NCBI GenBank assembly: GCA_964036155.1
Contig: OZ038423.1
Coordinates: forward strand, 10,245,249-10,309,248
Origin: Diploscapter coronatus
Taxonomy: Eukaryota > Nematoda > Chromadorea > Rhabditida > Rhabditidae
Length of the DNA: 64,000 nucleotides
Direction of reading: 5' to 3'
Shown here: positions 23,367 to 37,700 of the stretch, piece after piece
Numbering within the stretch: the first letter of the stretch is position 1
Layout: each line of letters begins with the position of its first letter
The notes under the pieces: model-generated
Database searches by the model: none
The model's input: the letters and a program-made list of their open reading frames with translations, nothing else
What the model was told of the DNA's origin: nothing
Program-made: the position numbers and the translations under genes

Positions 23367-26300
23367 ATGAACCTATTTACGGTAGAGCAATTAGAGCTGA
23401 TACGTCGGTTGAGAACCACGGGCATCACTGGGCAGGAGGTTGTCGAGGTGAACAAATTCAAAATAAACTTTTCTTCCAACATTTTCTGGAAAAACTACTC
23501 GAACTTCTGATAGCTATTCTTTCTGAAATTCTCTTTAAAAAATCTAAATTGATGAGTTTTACGATCAACTTTGGAATAAAAGTATTCAAACCACTTGAAA
23601 ATCCTATGAAACCCGATTTTCAGGCCTTCAAGCAGCTGGAGCAGGTGGGACCGTCGTTGGGGCAGTACTCGGACGAGCTTATGATGATCGGCGAAGAGCA
23701 GGAATTCGAAAAGCCGGAACAAGATGAAATTCCCGTATTGGAGAAAATTGACGATCCAGAAAAATCCGCAGAAATGGACGAAATCGGAGAGGACTTTGAG
23801 GAAATCCACATCGAACAAAATCCCGAAGTCTCGCCGGTCACGACTCCGACCGAAGAGTCCAACAAAACCCCCGTCATCGTCCGACCTCAGGTACGGGACT
23901 CGAGTCGGGCCACTTCTTGAATTAGTTATGATTTCAGGCAAAGCAAATTCCAACTTCACTCTTGCTACCCCTGAATTTGTCGAATCTAACCAATCTGACT
24001 GGAATCACTCCGTTCTTGAATATCAACGGAGCGATATCACCAATTGGAGATGAAAAACTGTAAGAATTGGAAATGTATCAGAAAGTTTCAGAAAAATGAA
24101 AATAAGAGAAAATGTTATTTGAATTGGTATATGGTATATTTCAAAGAGTATCGAAAAGAAAAGAGGCATTGAAGATTCTGAAGTTCGGTGTTTAGGATAG
24201 CTATAACAAAAACATACGAAAAAATTCGGGAATATAAAATATCAGAAACTTATAGCAACCTTTTATTAAAATATTAAAGATAATTTTAAAAAGTCAATTC
24301 CGTCGTCTTTCCCTTTCAATAGCGATAAAATATGATATTACTGCATAAATTTAAAAATTAATAAAAATAGATATCAGGAACACATTTTAGCCGCCTTTCT
24401 GTGCAAACCGTTCCACTGGCGTCGACGGCGTCTGAGGTGATCGTGAACTCGTCGGCCAGCAGCAATTCCTCGGTCGAAGAAGGCCAGATCACTACAGACG
24501 ATCGCCCAGCGCGCAGTCAGCGAACTCCTATGAAGGTTAGTCTAACGATCCGATCCTATCTGATTTCATCTGGTACGAGCGAATCACCGGGGTGTTAATT
24601 GATGAGATCTCTGATGAAATCGTCTATGTCTTTGTCTCATTCTTATCAGCTAATCCACGATATCTTAGTATCGAAGGGACAAAAGTGGCAATTTGATGGA
24701 CTTTTAGAAAAAAAATATCAATCATAAGAAAGTCGAAATCAATAAAAATATGGAAAAAAAAAATTAATATAGAAAATACTGAATTCAGACTTCCGTGACT
24801 AGATGAAAGCTATAAAAGTAATAAAAATAGCAAAATTTAGGACATCCTAGAAATCACTACTCTGGATGACCCAAACGAGTTAGCCGAATTCATGAAACAG
24901 GGCGAGGAGGCATGCATTGCGGACATGCGCAACTTTATCAATGCCTACAGTCTGCGTCAGACCACCGTAGCTATGATGACGGGTAAGAAGTGATACCTTT
25001 TCTCATCGTCTTTCTCTATCATCTTCCGCTATTATATAGCAAACCTTTTGCTAAGGTAATGAATTGTCAGAAAAAGAGTCGGATCAAAATTCGGATATCA
25101 GACGACTGGTCTAGTGAAAGAATCTAGAAAAATCGTGTGTTAATGGCATTTTAAAATTCGATAAACTGTGCGATCATGATATTTTGTTCCAGGCGTATCG
25201 CAGCCCTATATTTCTAAGCTGCTGAACGGAAATCACCGCGAGTTGTCGTTGAGATGCCGAAAGAACATCTACTGCTGGTATCTGAACTGCAGAAGACACC
25301 CCTCGAAATTGTGTAAGTTCCTGGCTAGATATAGAGAAGTAATGGGAATTTATCGACATTGGATTTAATCCAAACATCCTGCTCCTTGGGAGGCTTAATT
25401 TATGAATCTTAACTTTTCTATTTTCTTCCTTCAATCTGATACCATATTCATCCTTCTTTATCATTATCTTTACTCATCTAAAAATAGTCCTTAACCGGCC
25501 TAGGCAGATTTTGCGTGTGGACTCTACTTAAGTCTAAATTTTGCGAAAAGATCTTATGGCGGATCCCTTTCTATATAATTTTTCGTTCTAGCTAAAATTC
25601 GGCCTAAATCAGGTCTTATTCTAATGAACCTTACAACTAGTATTCCTACCTCTATATTTCATCATCTATTGTAGACACCCGATTACTTGATGAAAATGAA
25701 AAATAACGCATTTTTACACGCGAAAAAATAAACGGGTTGCATTACGGAATTTGTAAAAGGAAGAGCAGAGAAAAGAAGAGAGAAAAATAAAGAAAACGCG
25801 CGAAGTAATGAGCAAGTTTGGCATGCACATTTCCTTATTTTTGTGCGTACAGAAAATGCACCATCTTTCATTTTCATCAAACAATCGGCAGTCTACAATG
25901 TCTTTCTGTTTGTCGCTCTTTATCATTATTTCTTCCTCTTTATACTTTACTCATCTAGTTAGGAACTCTTTTCTGACCAACATGACCGAAAATTCCAAAC
26001 TCTGCTCATCCATCTAATTATGACATGAATATCGACTTTTTCCATCAGTAATAACAATCAGAGCGTTGAAAATGTGAACCATCTGCGTCAAGTTCGCAAA
26101 TTGTTGGTTTTCAGAAATGTTAAGGAGTTCGGAGAACAGTAATTGCCACGTTGCTAGCTGATAAGCGAATGATAAAGTAATAAATAGCGTAATTGTGGGA
26201 TATGCGCATGCTGCAATTTTTGCATTTTCTCACACGTTGTCAATGCATATATGCCCGCAGCAGTGGTGATCACGCTATCATTTTAGTCGAAACTAACATA

Positions 26301-29300
26301 TTTAAAAATGACACTATTGAAGTAAAAGAAATGATCTATTGCTAAGTTAGAATAATGCATTTTGATAATAGCGATATTACTCGCTAAAAATAGCGTGTGA
26401 AAACTAGATTTTCTGTTCTCCACTAACAATCGATCAATGTCATACGTGCGATGTGAAAAGTCGCCAGATTTAACCATAACTTATGCACTTTCTATCACGT
26501 TTTTACACATAATTCGATTTTCAGCGAAAAATGTAAAGAAAAATTCGGCAGGAGATAATCATAATCATAGCGGTTCATTATGAGACATTTTCAAAAAAAT
26601 ACTTATTTTCGGATTAGCAGAAAGGGAGCTATTGTCTGCTGAACTATTATTCTTTTGACAGTGATCTCTCAATTTCTAGGTGGATTTGGAAAAATAGCAT
26701 GGGAAATTAGGATAGGGAAAAGATAGGTCTTCGTTAGAGACATGATATGAGGTCTGTTCAATTTACTATTAGATATAATAGTGAGCAGCGCTTTAAAATG
26801 ATGGTGATTCTGCGAAATATAACAAGGAAGTGCAATTTACGAGGGGATATGTGTGTATTGTTTCATTGGCACTAGACAAATCGTGCAAATTATTTTGAGC
26901 AGCGAATTTAAAATCTTGTCGTGATTTATTATCGAGCGTGTATACACTTTGATGTATTATTTTGAAACATAAAATGGAAGAAAAGTGCAAGTATACAATC
27001 ATTTATCATTCCAGGTGGTGTAAGCCTAGCTATCAAAAATTCATTGGGGTGTTCGCGAAATTTTCGGAATTGCTAGATTTCTAGGTCATTATTCATTTTT
27101 ATCGATGTTTCAATCATCTAGTTTTTCCATCTATCGTTATAGCGTCGCTCTGACTTGAGTGATCTCGATCTTGATGAGCAAATACCCTGAGAATATAATA
27201 AGATTGGAAATAGGATGAGAAATTTATGGGATATTTGGAAACTGCATGATATAGTGATAAGAAACAGGAAAAATAGGGTAGGGAAGACAGGATATGATAT
27301 CTTTCTTATGCTATTTATGTCATGGTCTATGGAATTATGGCACGATGTCTTGCGATTTTGAGAATGCAAAATTTCAGCACTTTTCCAACCATGTCGCTAT
27401 TTTCCCAAGATCTTCCAAGAAAGCAGCCAAAAATTTCGTATATATGGAAAAACAGCAAACTATGAAACGTCTATGGCATTTCTCGTGCAGTTTCGATAAT
27501 GCGCTAGACCATGCACTAGGGCATGGCGAGGACAGAAACCTCTATGCATTATGAAATACGGAACAAAATAGACAAACAGAGCAAAAATGAGCTCTCCTCC
27601 GTGTGCGGTGGAACCAGAGGGCAATGCACAATATTGGTAGAAATAGACAAAGATATGAAATACGGAACTTTCGTCTCATGCGAAAGATTTGTAGTCGGTG
27701 AGACAGCACTGAAAGCGAGACGTCTCATTAGCAGCACAATGGTAGCTTTTTCAGCCTTAATTTTGGAAAACAAATTTCTTCACAATGACAATGTAACATA
27801 ACTTTTCATTGCTTTTCTGCTCTAAAATTTATTGTCAAAGATTTAACTTCGAAACCACTACGCGTTTATGAATGTTTCGCGCGAATGAAAAGCCATGAAT
27901 TTCTGATTTCGCGCACTGACATAGAAATCGGTCTTAACCCCCACTCGTTTTAGCGATTTTTCATGTTGCTCCATTTTTCATCGACTTAAGCGCATATATT
28001 CATTCATAGCTCTGAAATCTACAATGTTGAAGTATATGCGGCAAAAATCGGCAGAGACATTTTACCGCATACATGAAATCGAAATGTGATTTGGTTCGGT
28101 GTACCCAAAAGTGGGGCTGGCGCGCCCGTCGATATGCATTCATAATAAAGTGTGCGTTATTCGTTAGTCCGAGATACATATCACATGGCCTATAATACAT
28201 TACCCTCAAGGACTAAAATGAAAGACAAGCACTTGCTACACTCGGGTCGGCGCGAATTTTAGACGCATAAATATTAAATCAGCCCGCAGCAAAATGTTTT
28301 ACTACCGTAAAAGCCCGATAAAACGTGAAATTTGATTTAATTTTAGCTGCCTTCGTAGCCGATCCAGCCACCAGGCTTGAGACGAACGGTGATGGTGAGC
28401 TGATCCCCCAGCGAAGAGAGCGATACGTGTTCCGACCTGCACTGATCAAGGTTCTAGAAAATTCAAAGATTCTGAAAAGAATTACGAACTTTCAGTTGCT
28501 GGAAGAGTGCTTCGTGCGTACACCTTTTCCGAATCTCAATCGCCGCAATGAGATCGCAAGCGCTTGCAACAACATGCTGAGAAGGGAGAAGAAAGGTAAC
28601 AGCTACAGGAAAAGTTGAGACGTAATGGAACTTTTCAAGGAGTCCCTCTAATGCAGAAGGAAGTGGTGTCCGCTCAGGTCGTTTCCAACTGGTTTGCCAA
28701 CAAGCGAAAGGAGCTCCGGAGAAAGACCGGTGGGAAAAAGTCGACCGACAAAGGTCAATCCCCGAACCACCACCAATGCATGAGTCCCAGTGGAAATGAG
28801 GTCAATGAGAACGAGGTCAGGAAAAAGCCCGTAGGAAGGAGTTAATTAAAGCAATTCTAGAGCAGCTCCAACTCAATCGACACTCCTCCATCTACTTCCT
28901 CCTTCGATGTCCTTTCTTCGCCCTCTCCTCCTATCGACATGCTCTCGATCGTGTCCAAACTGGGGCTTCCACTACCCTTCTCCATCCCTGTGAAATCTCC
29001 GATTATATCTCCAACCACACCTGGGTTCGTTCCGGTGTCAGGACTTCAGGTGACCCATTCTTCCAAGGGCAATTTTGAGCAATTGTGCAGCATCATATCA
29101 ATCTTCTCTTGCTACTATAACTACCTTCAAATTTGCTTCCTCAAAGTCGTCTATAGACTCAAAAAGTGATCCTTCCAGATCCCCTTCGACTCTTTGTCCT
29201 CATCCACCAACTCTCCTCTTCTCCAAGCAGCACTACTGGGCAGCTCACTGGGATCGCCGACGCAGTCGCAACAAACCCACAACGAGCTGCGTCTGGCGCA

Positions 29301-30029
29301 AATCGCGCACCAACTTTACCAGCAACAGCTTCAAAGGACTCAGGCGACACCGCAACTGGGGGATTATTCAACTGAACCAACGAGAATGGACGTACAGACC
29401 CAGGACATGAACGGGATCATCAGCCAGGTACAATATTCAATTAATTTACCCTCAGGATTAGATGTTAGCTGGTGTAGAGGTACTAGTAGAAACCGTCAAC
29501 ATTTAGTCTAGAACTAAAGATTCTAGTAAGGGAACCTCCCCAAGTGTTGAATTGAATTTCCGGTCAAGCCTCATATAGTTTTTATAAAGTACTCGGCGAG
29601 TTAGTAATGTTGACATAATAATTAGGCGCCTTTTCACGGAAATGCTCATTTTGCGCGTACCGATGCACATCTCCTTAGCCAAGAAGGTTAAGAGATCCAC
29701 TTTTAAAAAATCACTTCCTTAACTAAAGACGTGTGCATTCGTACGCGAAGAATGAGCATCTCCGCGAAAGAGCACCCAATTTTTATATCAATGTTACTAA
29801 CTTATCGAGCATTTTAAGAGTATATGGGCTTTGACCGAAAACCCAATCTAACACTTGGAGAGGTTCCTTTGTAAATCTGAAATAACTACGAATGTGGTTA
29901 CAGGAGGTCAACATCAATGCAGTGAGTGGTGTAAATGGAATTAATAATTTGCTGAGTTCGTTCAATCCACTGATTTCCCTCCAACAACATGTCACCATTC
30001 CGTCGGTTATGTGCCAAAACACCATTTGA
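23367..30029 (+). CDS. hmbx-1: HMBOX1-type (HNF1-like) homeobox transcription factor
   Basis: Twelve exons: 23367-23447, 23624-23890, 23938-24059, 24391-24535, 24841-24982, 25193-25312, 28347-28450, 28496-28595, 28640-28815, 28861-29049, 29179-29427 and 29904-30029. They total 1821 nt, giving 606 residues. Residues 1-27 carry the HMBOX1 N-terminal motif (FTVEQLELIRRLRTTGITGQ). Next is an acidic linker, then an HNF1-type POU-like domain at about 206-292 with GVSQPYISKLLNGNHRELS. The atypical homeodomain at about 315-390 runs from RRERYVFRPALIK to VVSNWFANKRKELRRK, with helix-3 W, F and N present. The C terminus is S/P/Q-rich. The human homologue binds telomeric repeats and acts as a repressor; that role is only inferred here. 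TTTAG at 23355-23359, 7 nt before the ATG, suggests trans-splicing. The homeodomain region is cut by three introns of 44-45 nt. A 3-kb intron separates the POU-like domain from the homeodomain. Confidence 0.92.
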
Positions 30030-31788
30030 TGAACTATTCGTGAAAATCTTTTAGGGGTTATCTAGGCATAACTTCAGTCAATTCTGCTAAAAATTGCTGA
30101 AACTCTGCCCAGATTCACTCAAAATCAGTATTTTTTCATCTCGCATAATCATTATTGTTTCCGTATGAAATTATTGATGTTTATTATTGTATTTTTCTTC
30201 TCGCACACTACTTCGAAACACTGCACTTGCTTTTATCCTCTTTTAGTTGAAGTTCAAAGTATTTCTTGCCGCCAAATTGATATTGAAGTTCCAAAGTAGC
30301 ACAGAAGGATTTGATTGGAAAAATCTGTGCTACTTTGAAAGTTGATGAGGTTCTCAATATTATGCTTGACTGGGAGTAAATTGTTTCGAAAATAGGAATA
30401 AGTTACTCCCAAATCTCTCATTTTAGTCCCGAATTCCTCGCTGTGCTCATCTCATATTTAATCGCATAAAGCTATCGCTTGTACCTTCTCATGTTTAGCA
30501 TATTCTTGTTTCGTCTGATTTATTTAATGTTTGTTTTAATTTTATTCTTTTTATTTTAACTTATCCTCAGGCTATTCTAAATTTTCACAATAGCACATTT
30601 TCTATGTTGGCTTTTTCGATTGTATCTTTGCTTGCTAAGTTAAGAGTTTCTCATCTTCGTGAGTAAGTTAACCGTTTCGCACACAATTTTCGAGTAGTGA
30701 ATAGCAAAATGTACTTATACGCATTATGCAAAAAATATCCTGCTAAAATATTAGTCATTTTCTTAGGCACAAATCAAAAGAACCACTCATGTAGTCTACT
30801 TATAATCTACTGTATGTCGAAATTATAAATGGCGTCATAATATTTAAAGGCAGTTTTAAAAGACGTCACTTGTAAGTTTCAATACAACTTTGCGCAATTC
30901 TAGCATAGAAATTTCTAAAATGATAATTTTTTAGTCATTTAAAATGTCTGAAATTTCTATCTTACTCAATTAGTGATCGCGATTCTCATTTCACCCAGTG
31001 ATTCTAAATTTAAAAACGGCTTTCCTCATTATTTGCTAGTATACAAACATCACCGTAAAATCACGATTTTTAATATGTACATGGATTATGGATTTCAAAA
31101 TTGTGAAACAGATTCCGCCCACTTTTCTGCAAATTTTTAAATTGAGATCTTACGGTAATTGCTTCCGGAGCTGTTGTCGATCTTAAGTCCGAATTAACCT
31201 ACAACTCATTTTTCGTAGAGTAGAAATAAAAATTCGGAGCATAATCAAATGATCGAATTATGAATTATCCTGGAATTGTAATGGTATGTTGGATTTGACG
31301 AAAAGTAAAAATAAACTGCAGTTTCATTCGAAGTTCAAAGGAAATTGGACTTGTAGTCGACGTTACGAGCAGAAGAATGGCATTTACACCCGCTTTAAGG
31401 ATATAAAAGTGTATGCTACCGTAGTGAAAAGTAGATAAGTCAAAGATGAAATAGGAAATGTAGTAAAGTAAAATCAGAAAATGGAAGGGATTTTTGAAGA
31501 TGGAGCATTCAATTAAGAAAGTATTAGAGATAAACTTCACGAAATTTATACCCAAGTAAACTCGAATCCACAGAAAAATAACGCCTGCATCAAAACCAAC
31601 ATAAACACCATCAAATCTACCTAGGGTGTTTCTAAAAAACTCCGAGCCTTATCCCAGAAAATTCCCAGTGTTATTCTCATCTTCTAACATAGAAATTTCG
31701 ATGAAAGAATCCCCAACTCTGCTTCACAGGAAAATTTTTCATTTAGATTCAGTCTAGTTTGGTTACCGTATCTTCGTCCCGATTTCAG
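30030..31788. other. Intergenic region between hmbx-1 and the membrane-protein gene
   Basis: AT-rich, with no coding segment I can support. It should contain the hmbx-1 3' UTR and the unresolved first exon(s) of the next gene. A candidate ATG at 31701 (MKESPTLLHR) cannot be joined in phase to the next exon with confidence. Confidence 0.4.
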
Positions 31789-34700
31789 GAAATTGCATTA
31801 GCCCTCTTTTCATCCTCGATCCCCAAAACAAGTCGCAAGTCACAACTTGCTGAAGGAAGTCCATCCACCATCTAACTTAGCTTGTTGCTGCATATCGCGG
31901 AGATGTGTTTCTCTGGAATTCTCGACCGCAGCCTCGTCCCCTCGAGGGACTCATCGTCTCTCAGCAAGGAGAAGGCACTGCCTTCTTCGCACCCCCCAAC
32001 TTCTTTCCTCGAAGAATCAGACCCAAAAATGCCCCATGCGACTCTCAGATGCGACTCGTCCGCGTCGAGGAGCAGTGCACCAACGTCTTCGGCAGGCGAT
32101 TTCTCAATTCACAGGTAAAGCTCAATTTGAATACCGAATTTCTTCGTTCTCAAGATGAAAAATCCTTAAATTCCTGAATCGCAACATGAGATTCTTCCAA
32201 TTGCCTGATCTTTGAGGTAGAAGTTTCGAAATTATTGAGACAAGAACAAAGATTAAAATGTACCATCACTTCCTCGTATAGGCCTAAAATTAATCAGCCT
32301 GAAATTTCTAGGTGAAAATGAAAGCAAAGATTCGATATCATCTAGGTGATTAAGCAAAATTCAATACCATTTCAGATCTGCGTGTGTATCTCCCTTCTTC
32401 AAATCATCGTCTGCATCTACGCTCTAGCACAACATATCAGCAGCTACACGAATTATCATGAGGTTCAAATTTAGTGGGCAAAATGAAGAACCTTGAAAGT
32501 GTTCCAGATTCTACATTGCGACTTCATCAATGCAACAACGTTGATTGAGAAAGTCGATGCCGTGATTTTCGACATCGGACTCTTTCATTCGCTATGGGGA
32601 ATACGAGGTGAGTTGCAAAAGCGACAATTTTGACATAAAAATGCTAAAATTAATGATCGAGTGAAAATTTAAACAGTTTTCTAAAACTGATCTAAATCTA
32701 GTGGATCCACCGATACTCTCCATTTTTTTTTCCAGAAATTGCAACTTTTTTCCGAACTTCTCTGAACTCTTGCCTTGAAATTTCTCGCCAATCGTTTAAA
32801 AGTTCAAAAAAGGACAAAGATCTAATTCGCTGCCTACTATACCATGCTGCCATGAGGTTAAATGCGCATCCCAGTATCATACGCTTGTGCAGCGTAGGTT
32901 AGAGAGCGTTGATAACGGAGATTCTGAAAAGCTTGAAAAGAGTTGCAATTCGTGGGAAAACGAAGGTAAATCAGCTGGTTTTTCTTTTCGGAAAAAAGAC
33001 TAAATTTCGTAAGTGCGTCAAAATTATAGGCTGCATCGCTGAATATCTCGACGGCGGGTTCTTTCGCTTCATCTGGTGTGTATCGCATGCATCGTCGCTC
33101 ATATCGTCCGTACCGGTCGCCTACATTCGGCATCCACGACCGACGTATCTATGGCCTTTACTTATTCAGGCAAACTTACTAACTACCCAAAGATCGATAA
33201 CAGCTATATGACGGTTTGATGACATGAGTTCTATCAAATCACGAAATTTCTTCTGTAAAACTCATATCAAGAGGCCATCACAGGTAGCAACTTTCTCAAA
33301 GATATTATCATCGTAGTATGAAATGATACCACATTTCATCAAGAAGTGCCAAAAGTTTCAATATTCTACCCAAAATCCAGAAACTCCGACTATATAGTCT
33401 GATTTCCCTCGTGCCACGGTCGGATTCTTTCCACACCACCAAACTCCAAACAACCCTAAGCATGATCCACTTTCTCACTGATAAATGAATTGTCGATATT
33501 CGTCCAAGATGCAGCGTCTCAAGCCATTTTTTGCGTGCAGCGCTCAAGCTATGCTTGTGATCTGGCACATGCTATTTGCTATATGAAAACCCATTTTCAT
33601 CAGCCATTTTTCTGGGTTCATCCTTCAACATTCGACTAGATGTTGGTGTCCTGATCCCTGCCAATTCAACTCCCCGAGGCATTGTCAGTTCATGCATTTT
33701 CTGGGTACTTTTCTTTCCAGCCCTCACAATCCGAGTGCTATTTCGCCAGACGCGTCAATGTTTTGAAAACTTCTATACCAACTGCCAACTATTCTCACAA
33801 TTCACTTGTCTTCGAGGGGTGAAAAAATCAAACATTTCAACTTGACTAGAAGATTTCAACGCCAAGTTCACGAGACCACTAAGGATTGAAGTTTTTGAGG
33901 AAATAAAACGTAATTCTACTGAGAGAAAGAAAACGATAAACTAAGAAAAAGTTCGAAAAGTCGTATAGCTGATGTTCGTTAACTATGTCGCGACGGTGAT
34001 CAATCTCAAAATTTCAACGGCGGTGCTGATTTGAGACATTTTTCACCCACTGTTCTAAGAGCCCACCAATGTGTTATACCAATTGCTTCAATCTAGGTTT
34101 TTCTGCCTACCAATATGACATCGCAAGTGCTGTTGCCAGATGATATCGTCTAGAAAAAAACGCGATGTGTGCGAGTTTCGAAGCGAAATATTGCGAACGA
34201 AGAAAACGAGATGATTGGAAATAGTTAGAGAGAGAAGCGGGAAAGACAGCAAAACTGCACTCTTTCTCTTTCTTTGCTTTGCTTGATTTATATGTTGGAA
34301 CGCATAGAGAATGGTGAACAACTGGTGTGCTTGAAAATAGCGCCGAAATTCGGGAGATCGCAAAAGAAACGCCAACTAAAAGTTGTTTGTAAAGAGCGAA
34401 ATAGCGCACAAGCAGACGGACGCGAGCGGCGAAAAAATGAACCGCTCTAAAAAAAATGTGCCCGCCGAACGCAAGACGCACACAAAAAGTGCCGAGAATC
34501 CAACTCGATATTTCTGGGGGTCGTCGTCTCGACGCAAAAACTTGAACCGAAACTGAAATACTGACTAGAAGAAATTCGAAACTCGCGGAAGATAAAGTCC
34601 GAAATTAGAAAATGTTGAGTGGAACGAAAAGATCACAAATTGACACAGAATGTTCCTCAATTGAATAAGTTTCATAAAGATTTCAATATCTCTTGATAAT

Positions 34701-37700
34701 CTGTTACAAAGCTGATATAACAACTCAAACGAGAAGCAAAGAGAATCGGTCTTTTCTCTTCGCATTTCGTCCAGTATCACTTTCGAGTTCCAAAAATCTC
34801 GATGCCGTATGCTGGCTGCGTTGCACGTTTCTTCCTGCTGCAGCTACTTTTTGCTCGAATTGAGAAATGCGTCCGTTGGGGGAAAACGAGAGGACAGCGG
34901 GGGTGAGTCGGCGGACATGTCTCGGAAATTCAAGAAAGGATATCTGGATGACTTTCTTTGCCTATCCTTCAACATACGAAGAAATCTCTTGGATTATAAG
35001 AAAAGGTGTGCATCTCAGGTGGTAATGCGTTTCTATGTTTTATCATAGTGTTTGGGATTTCGAACACTTGATATTCGATATGCGTATTTTTGAAGTATGA
35101 TGATTTCAAACCTGGACGCTTTATATACTGTAATAGGGTAAAGAAAAATCGCGTTTAAAACATAATGCGAATCATAGTTTTTGATCGAATTAACTCAATT
35201 GCGCTGTTTTTAAAAGAAATCACAGGTGTGTAATGATATCAATTCACCTTGAAGTCTTTGAGCCTACGATTTACCTACAGTATGAAATTGGAGTAAAAAG
35301 TTTTTAAGCGACGAAAAATAACCTTTAAATCTCAATTGAATTGTTTCCGCTAAAATCGGAATTAAAACTGATCTCACGAGGGTTAAAATAAGGTATATTT
35401 GCAAAGTTACATATCCGCTGAGTAGGGTCTTTTTGTACGATAATAGCGGAAACGTCCTAGGCGAAATTTTCAAAATCTACAAATCAAAAACAGACGAAAA
35501 TCATAAGAAATCGTCTGGGCAAGTTGAGGAATATTTTGCATAAAATAAATAATGAAAGCAGTTTTTGTTCGCATTTATGTCTAGCCTTATCTGGACTATT
35601 CAGGATTTTATGCAAATGAAAAACTCCATTTTTTATTTTGAAATATCAAGAGTCTACATACGATTCCGTCCAAGTTTGATACATCTCAAAAGTCTCCTAC
35701 TGTACTTAAAACATAAACATCGCTTTTTACTAATTTTATACGAGCTTCCTATCGAAACGAGTCTACCGATTCATCAATATCACATTTGCTATCAGTAAAA
35801 TTTTCCGTTTTATTGGCTGACTTTTAGCGCCAAATGTTTCTGCGAGCGCGATTTTTTACCATCCTACTTATAAAAAAATTGCGTTTGAAAAATTGCCGAT
35901 CCAAAAAATCTATCGATGAAAAAATCGGCCAAACCAACAGTTGTGCGGCGGAAATTCGCTCTTCTTTACTATGTAGACCTGATTTTTTCGACTCGACTGA
36001 GAGAAAGGCGCCTATCTCTCAAATTTTATTCGCTGCCTCTGCGCCGCCGAGGGTTTTTATTTATCTTCGCTTCTTTGTCTCTCGTGTTCACCCTGAGAGT
36101 GTTCTCGTTAAAAGTGCAAAAAATTGCCCACGAGAAATAGCACGAACATTCGAGAGGGTACTCCTTTTTCTAACCGGTATTTTTTCGCCCTCCTCACCCC
36201 ATACACAATCGATGCGTTATATGAGAAAAACGCCGGTTAAAAAATGCGCGCCGAACGCGTTAGAGATCAAGAAATTTAGAGAGATACCAGAGAAATAACA
36301 GTCGTATAGTTAGACGCATAGAAAAGAGGCAAGTAAGTCGCGCAAAATCAACCCAACAGTCAATAATACGAGTTCGATTTTAACGTGAAAGATCGGGGAC
36401 TTTCAGAGGAGTGAATATTTTTAGGAATATCCAAACTCAATTTAATCAATTTAAATTTTCACTGAAGAAATATTTTTACGAAGCCTATTTTGGTTAAAAT
36501 ATTGATTTTTTCCAAGAAAAATCTACAAAACTTAATTTTATTTATGGCTTTATCTAATTTATCAAACATGATACTCTAAATCACATTTTTGCTATTTGAT
36601 CTAAAATCCTTGAAAGACAGTTTCTTATCCCAAAGGCGTGAGAAAAACACAAAATGCTAATCTATTGATGCTGGTTCCGAAAAGTTCCAAGAAATTGCGC
36701 TAAATATTCTACTTTCTGAAGGTGGCCTGTGAAAAAGTTTGCATATAGTTCCTGGTAGAAACTTCCTGATACAGGCCAAATTTGAAAATTTCTAAAGTGT
36801 AAAAATTAAACTAAACGGTTTCAATGAAAATAAAAAAAAAGCTAGGATAAATGACAAATACAGAGTTATTCATGATTTTGTACAACTTATTTTCGCCTTT
36901 TAATTATTTTCAAAAGCGATCAACGGGATTTTATCTAGATCGATGGGACATTCATGGAAATGTTTGGTTTCATCCGCTTTTCTCCCACAGTATGCCCAGG
37001 GCATATCAATAGCGGGGTGAAATTTCTGTTTTTACTTGGCATTGAGTCTGCAGTTTTGCGAGTATAAGTCCCTTCGGATCAATACAAGTTGGAAATAGTT
37101 TTCAGGTTTGGAATCAGCATAAAATTCTGCTCATTTTCCATGCCAAGTTTGTCCAAGAGGTAAGAGTGAAAAATCGATTGTTTGCGTCCAAGTCCAGAAC
37201 AGGGATCCGCCACCGATACGCCCAAGTCTATCCATGAAAGGAAAAGGGGTCAAATTATATATTTTCATAAATCTCCCAGAATTTTAATCAAGGAAAAAGT
37301 GATTAAAAAATCGTGAATAACCCTGTATTTAGCTCAAATTTGATATATGTTAAAATTATATAATTTCTGTAACGTACTATACTTTTTATACGAATTTTTC
37401 TGTTGTTTTGTAAAATAAAACGCAGAAGGTTCTAAATATTCGCTAATATAAGTTCATCTAGGTATTTCCGCTCATTCCAACATCTTTAAAGGCATTATTT
37501 CCTCTTTAGGTGCGAATATTTTTAGATTCCCCTGACTACCGTATGACCAAATGTAGCACATCGCTCCCCCCTTTTACACTGCCTGAGACTTATCAGAAGA
37601 GTCATTTCGAAAGCAAATACTAAGCCCGATAAATAGAGGGACTTTAGCTATAAATTTCTAGTCTATTCGATAAGTAGCAAAACACGTACTAAAGGCTGAG

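Noticed and set aside
23495..23959. 154-codon minus-strand ORF
   Set aside because: Antisense shadow of hmbx-1 exon 2, whose plus-strand reading continues in phase into the POU-like and homeodomain exons.
35834..36298. 154-codon plus-strand ORF, the longest plus-strand ORF in the window
   Set aside because: Lies in the 8.6-kb intron, has no family motif, is rich in K/R/F/S as expected from the local composition, and lacks an obvious trans-splice or exon context.
36723..36777. Hairpin GGCCTGT...ACAGGCC with inner AAGTTT/AAACTT
   Set aside because: The two short stems are separated by an asymmetric internal loop; too weak to call a microRNA precursor or element without reads.
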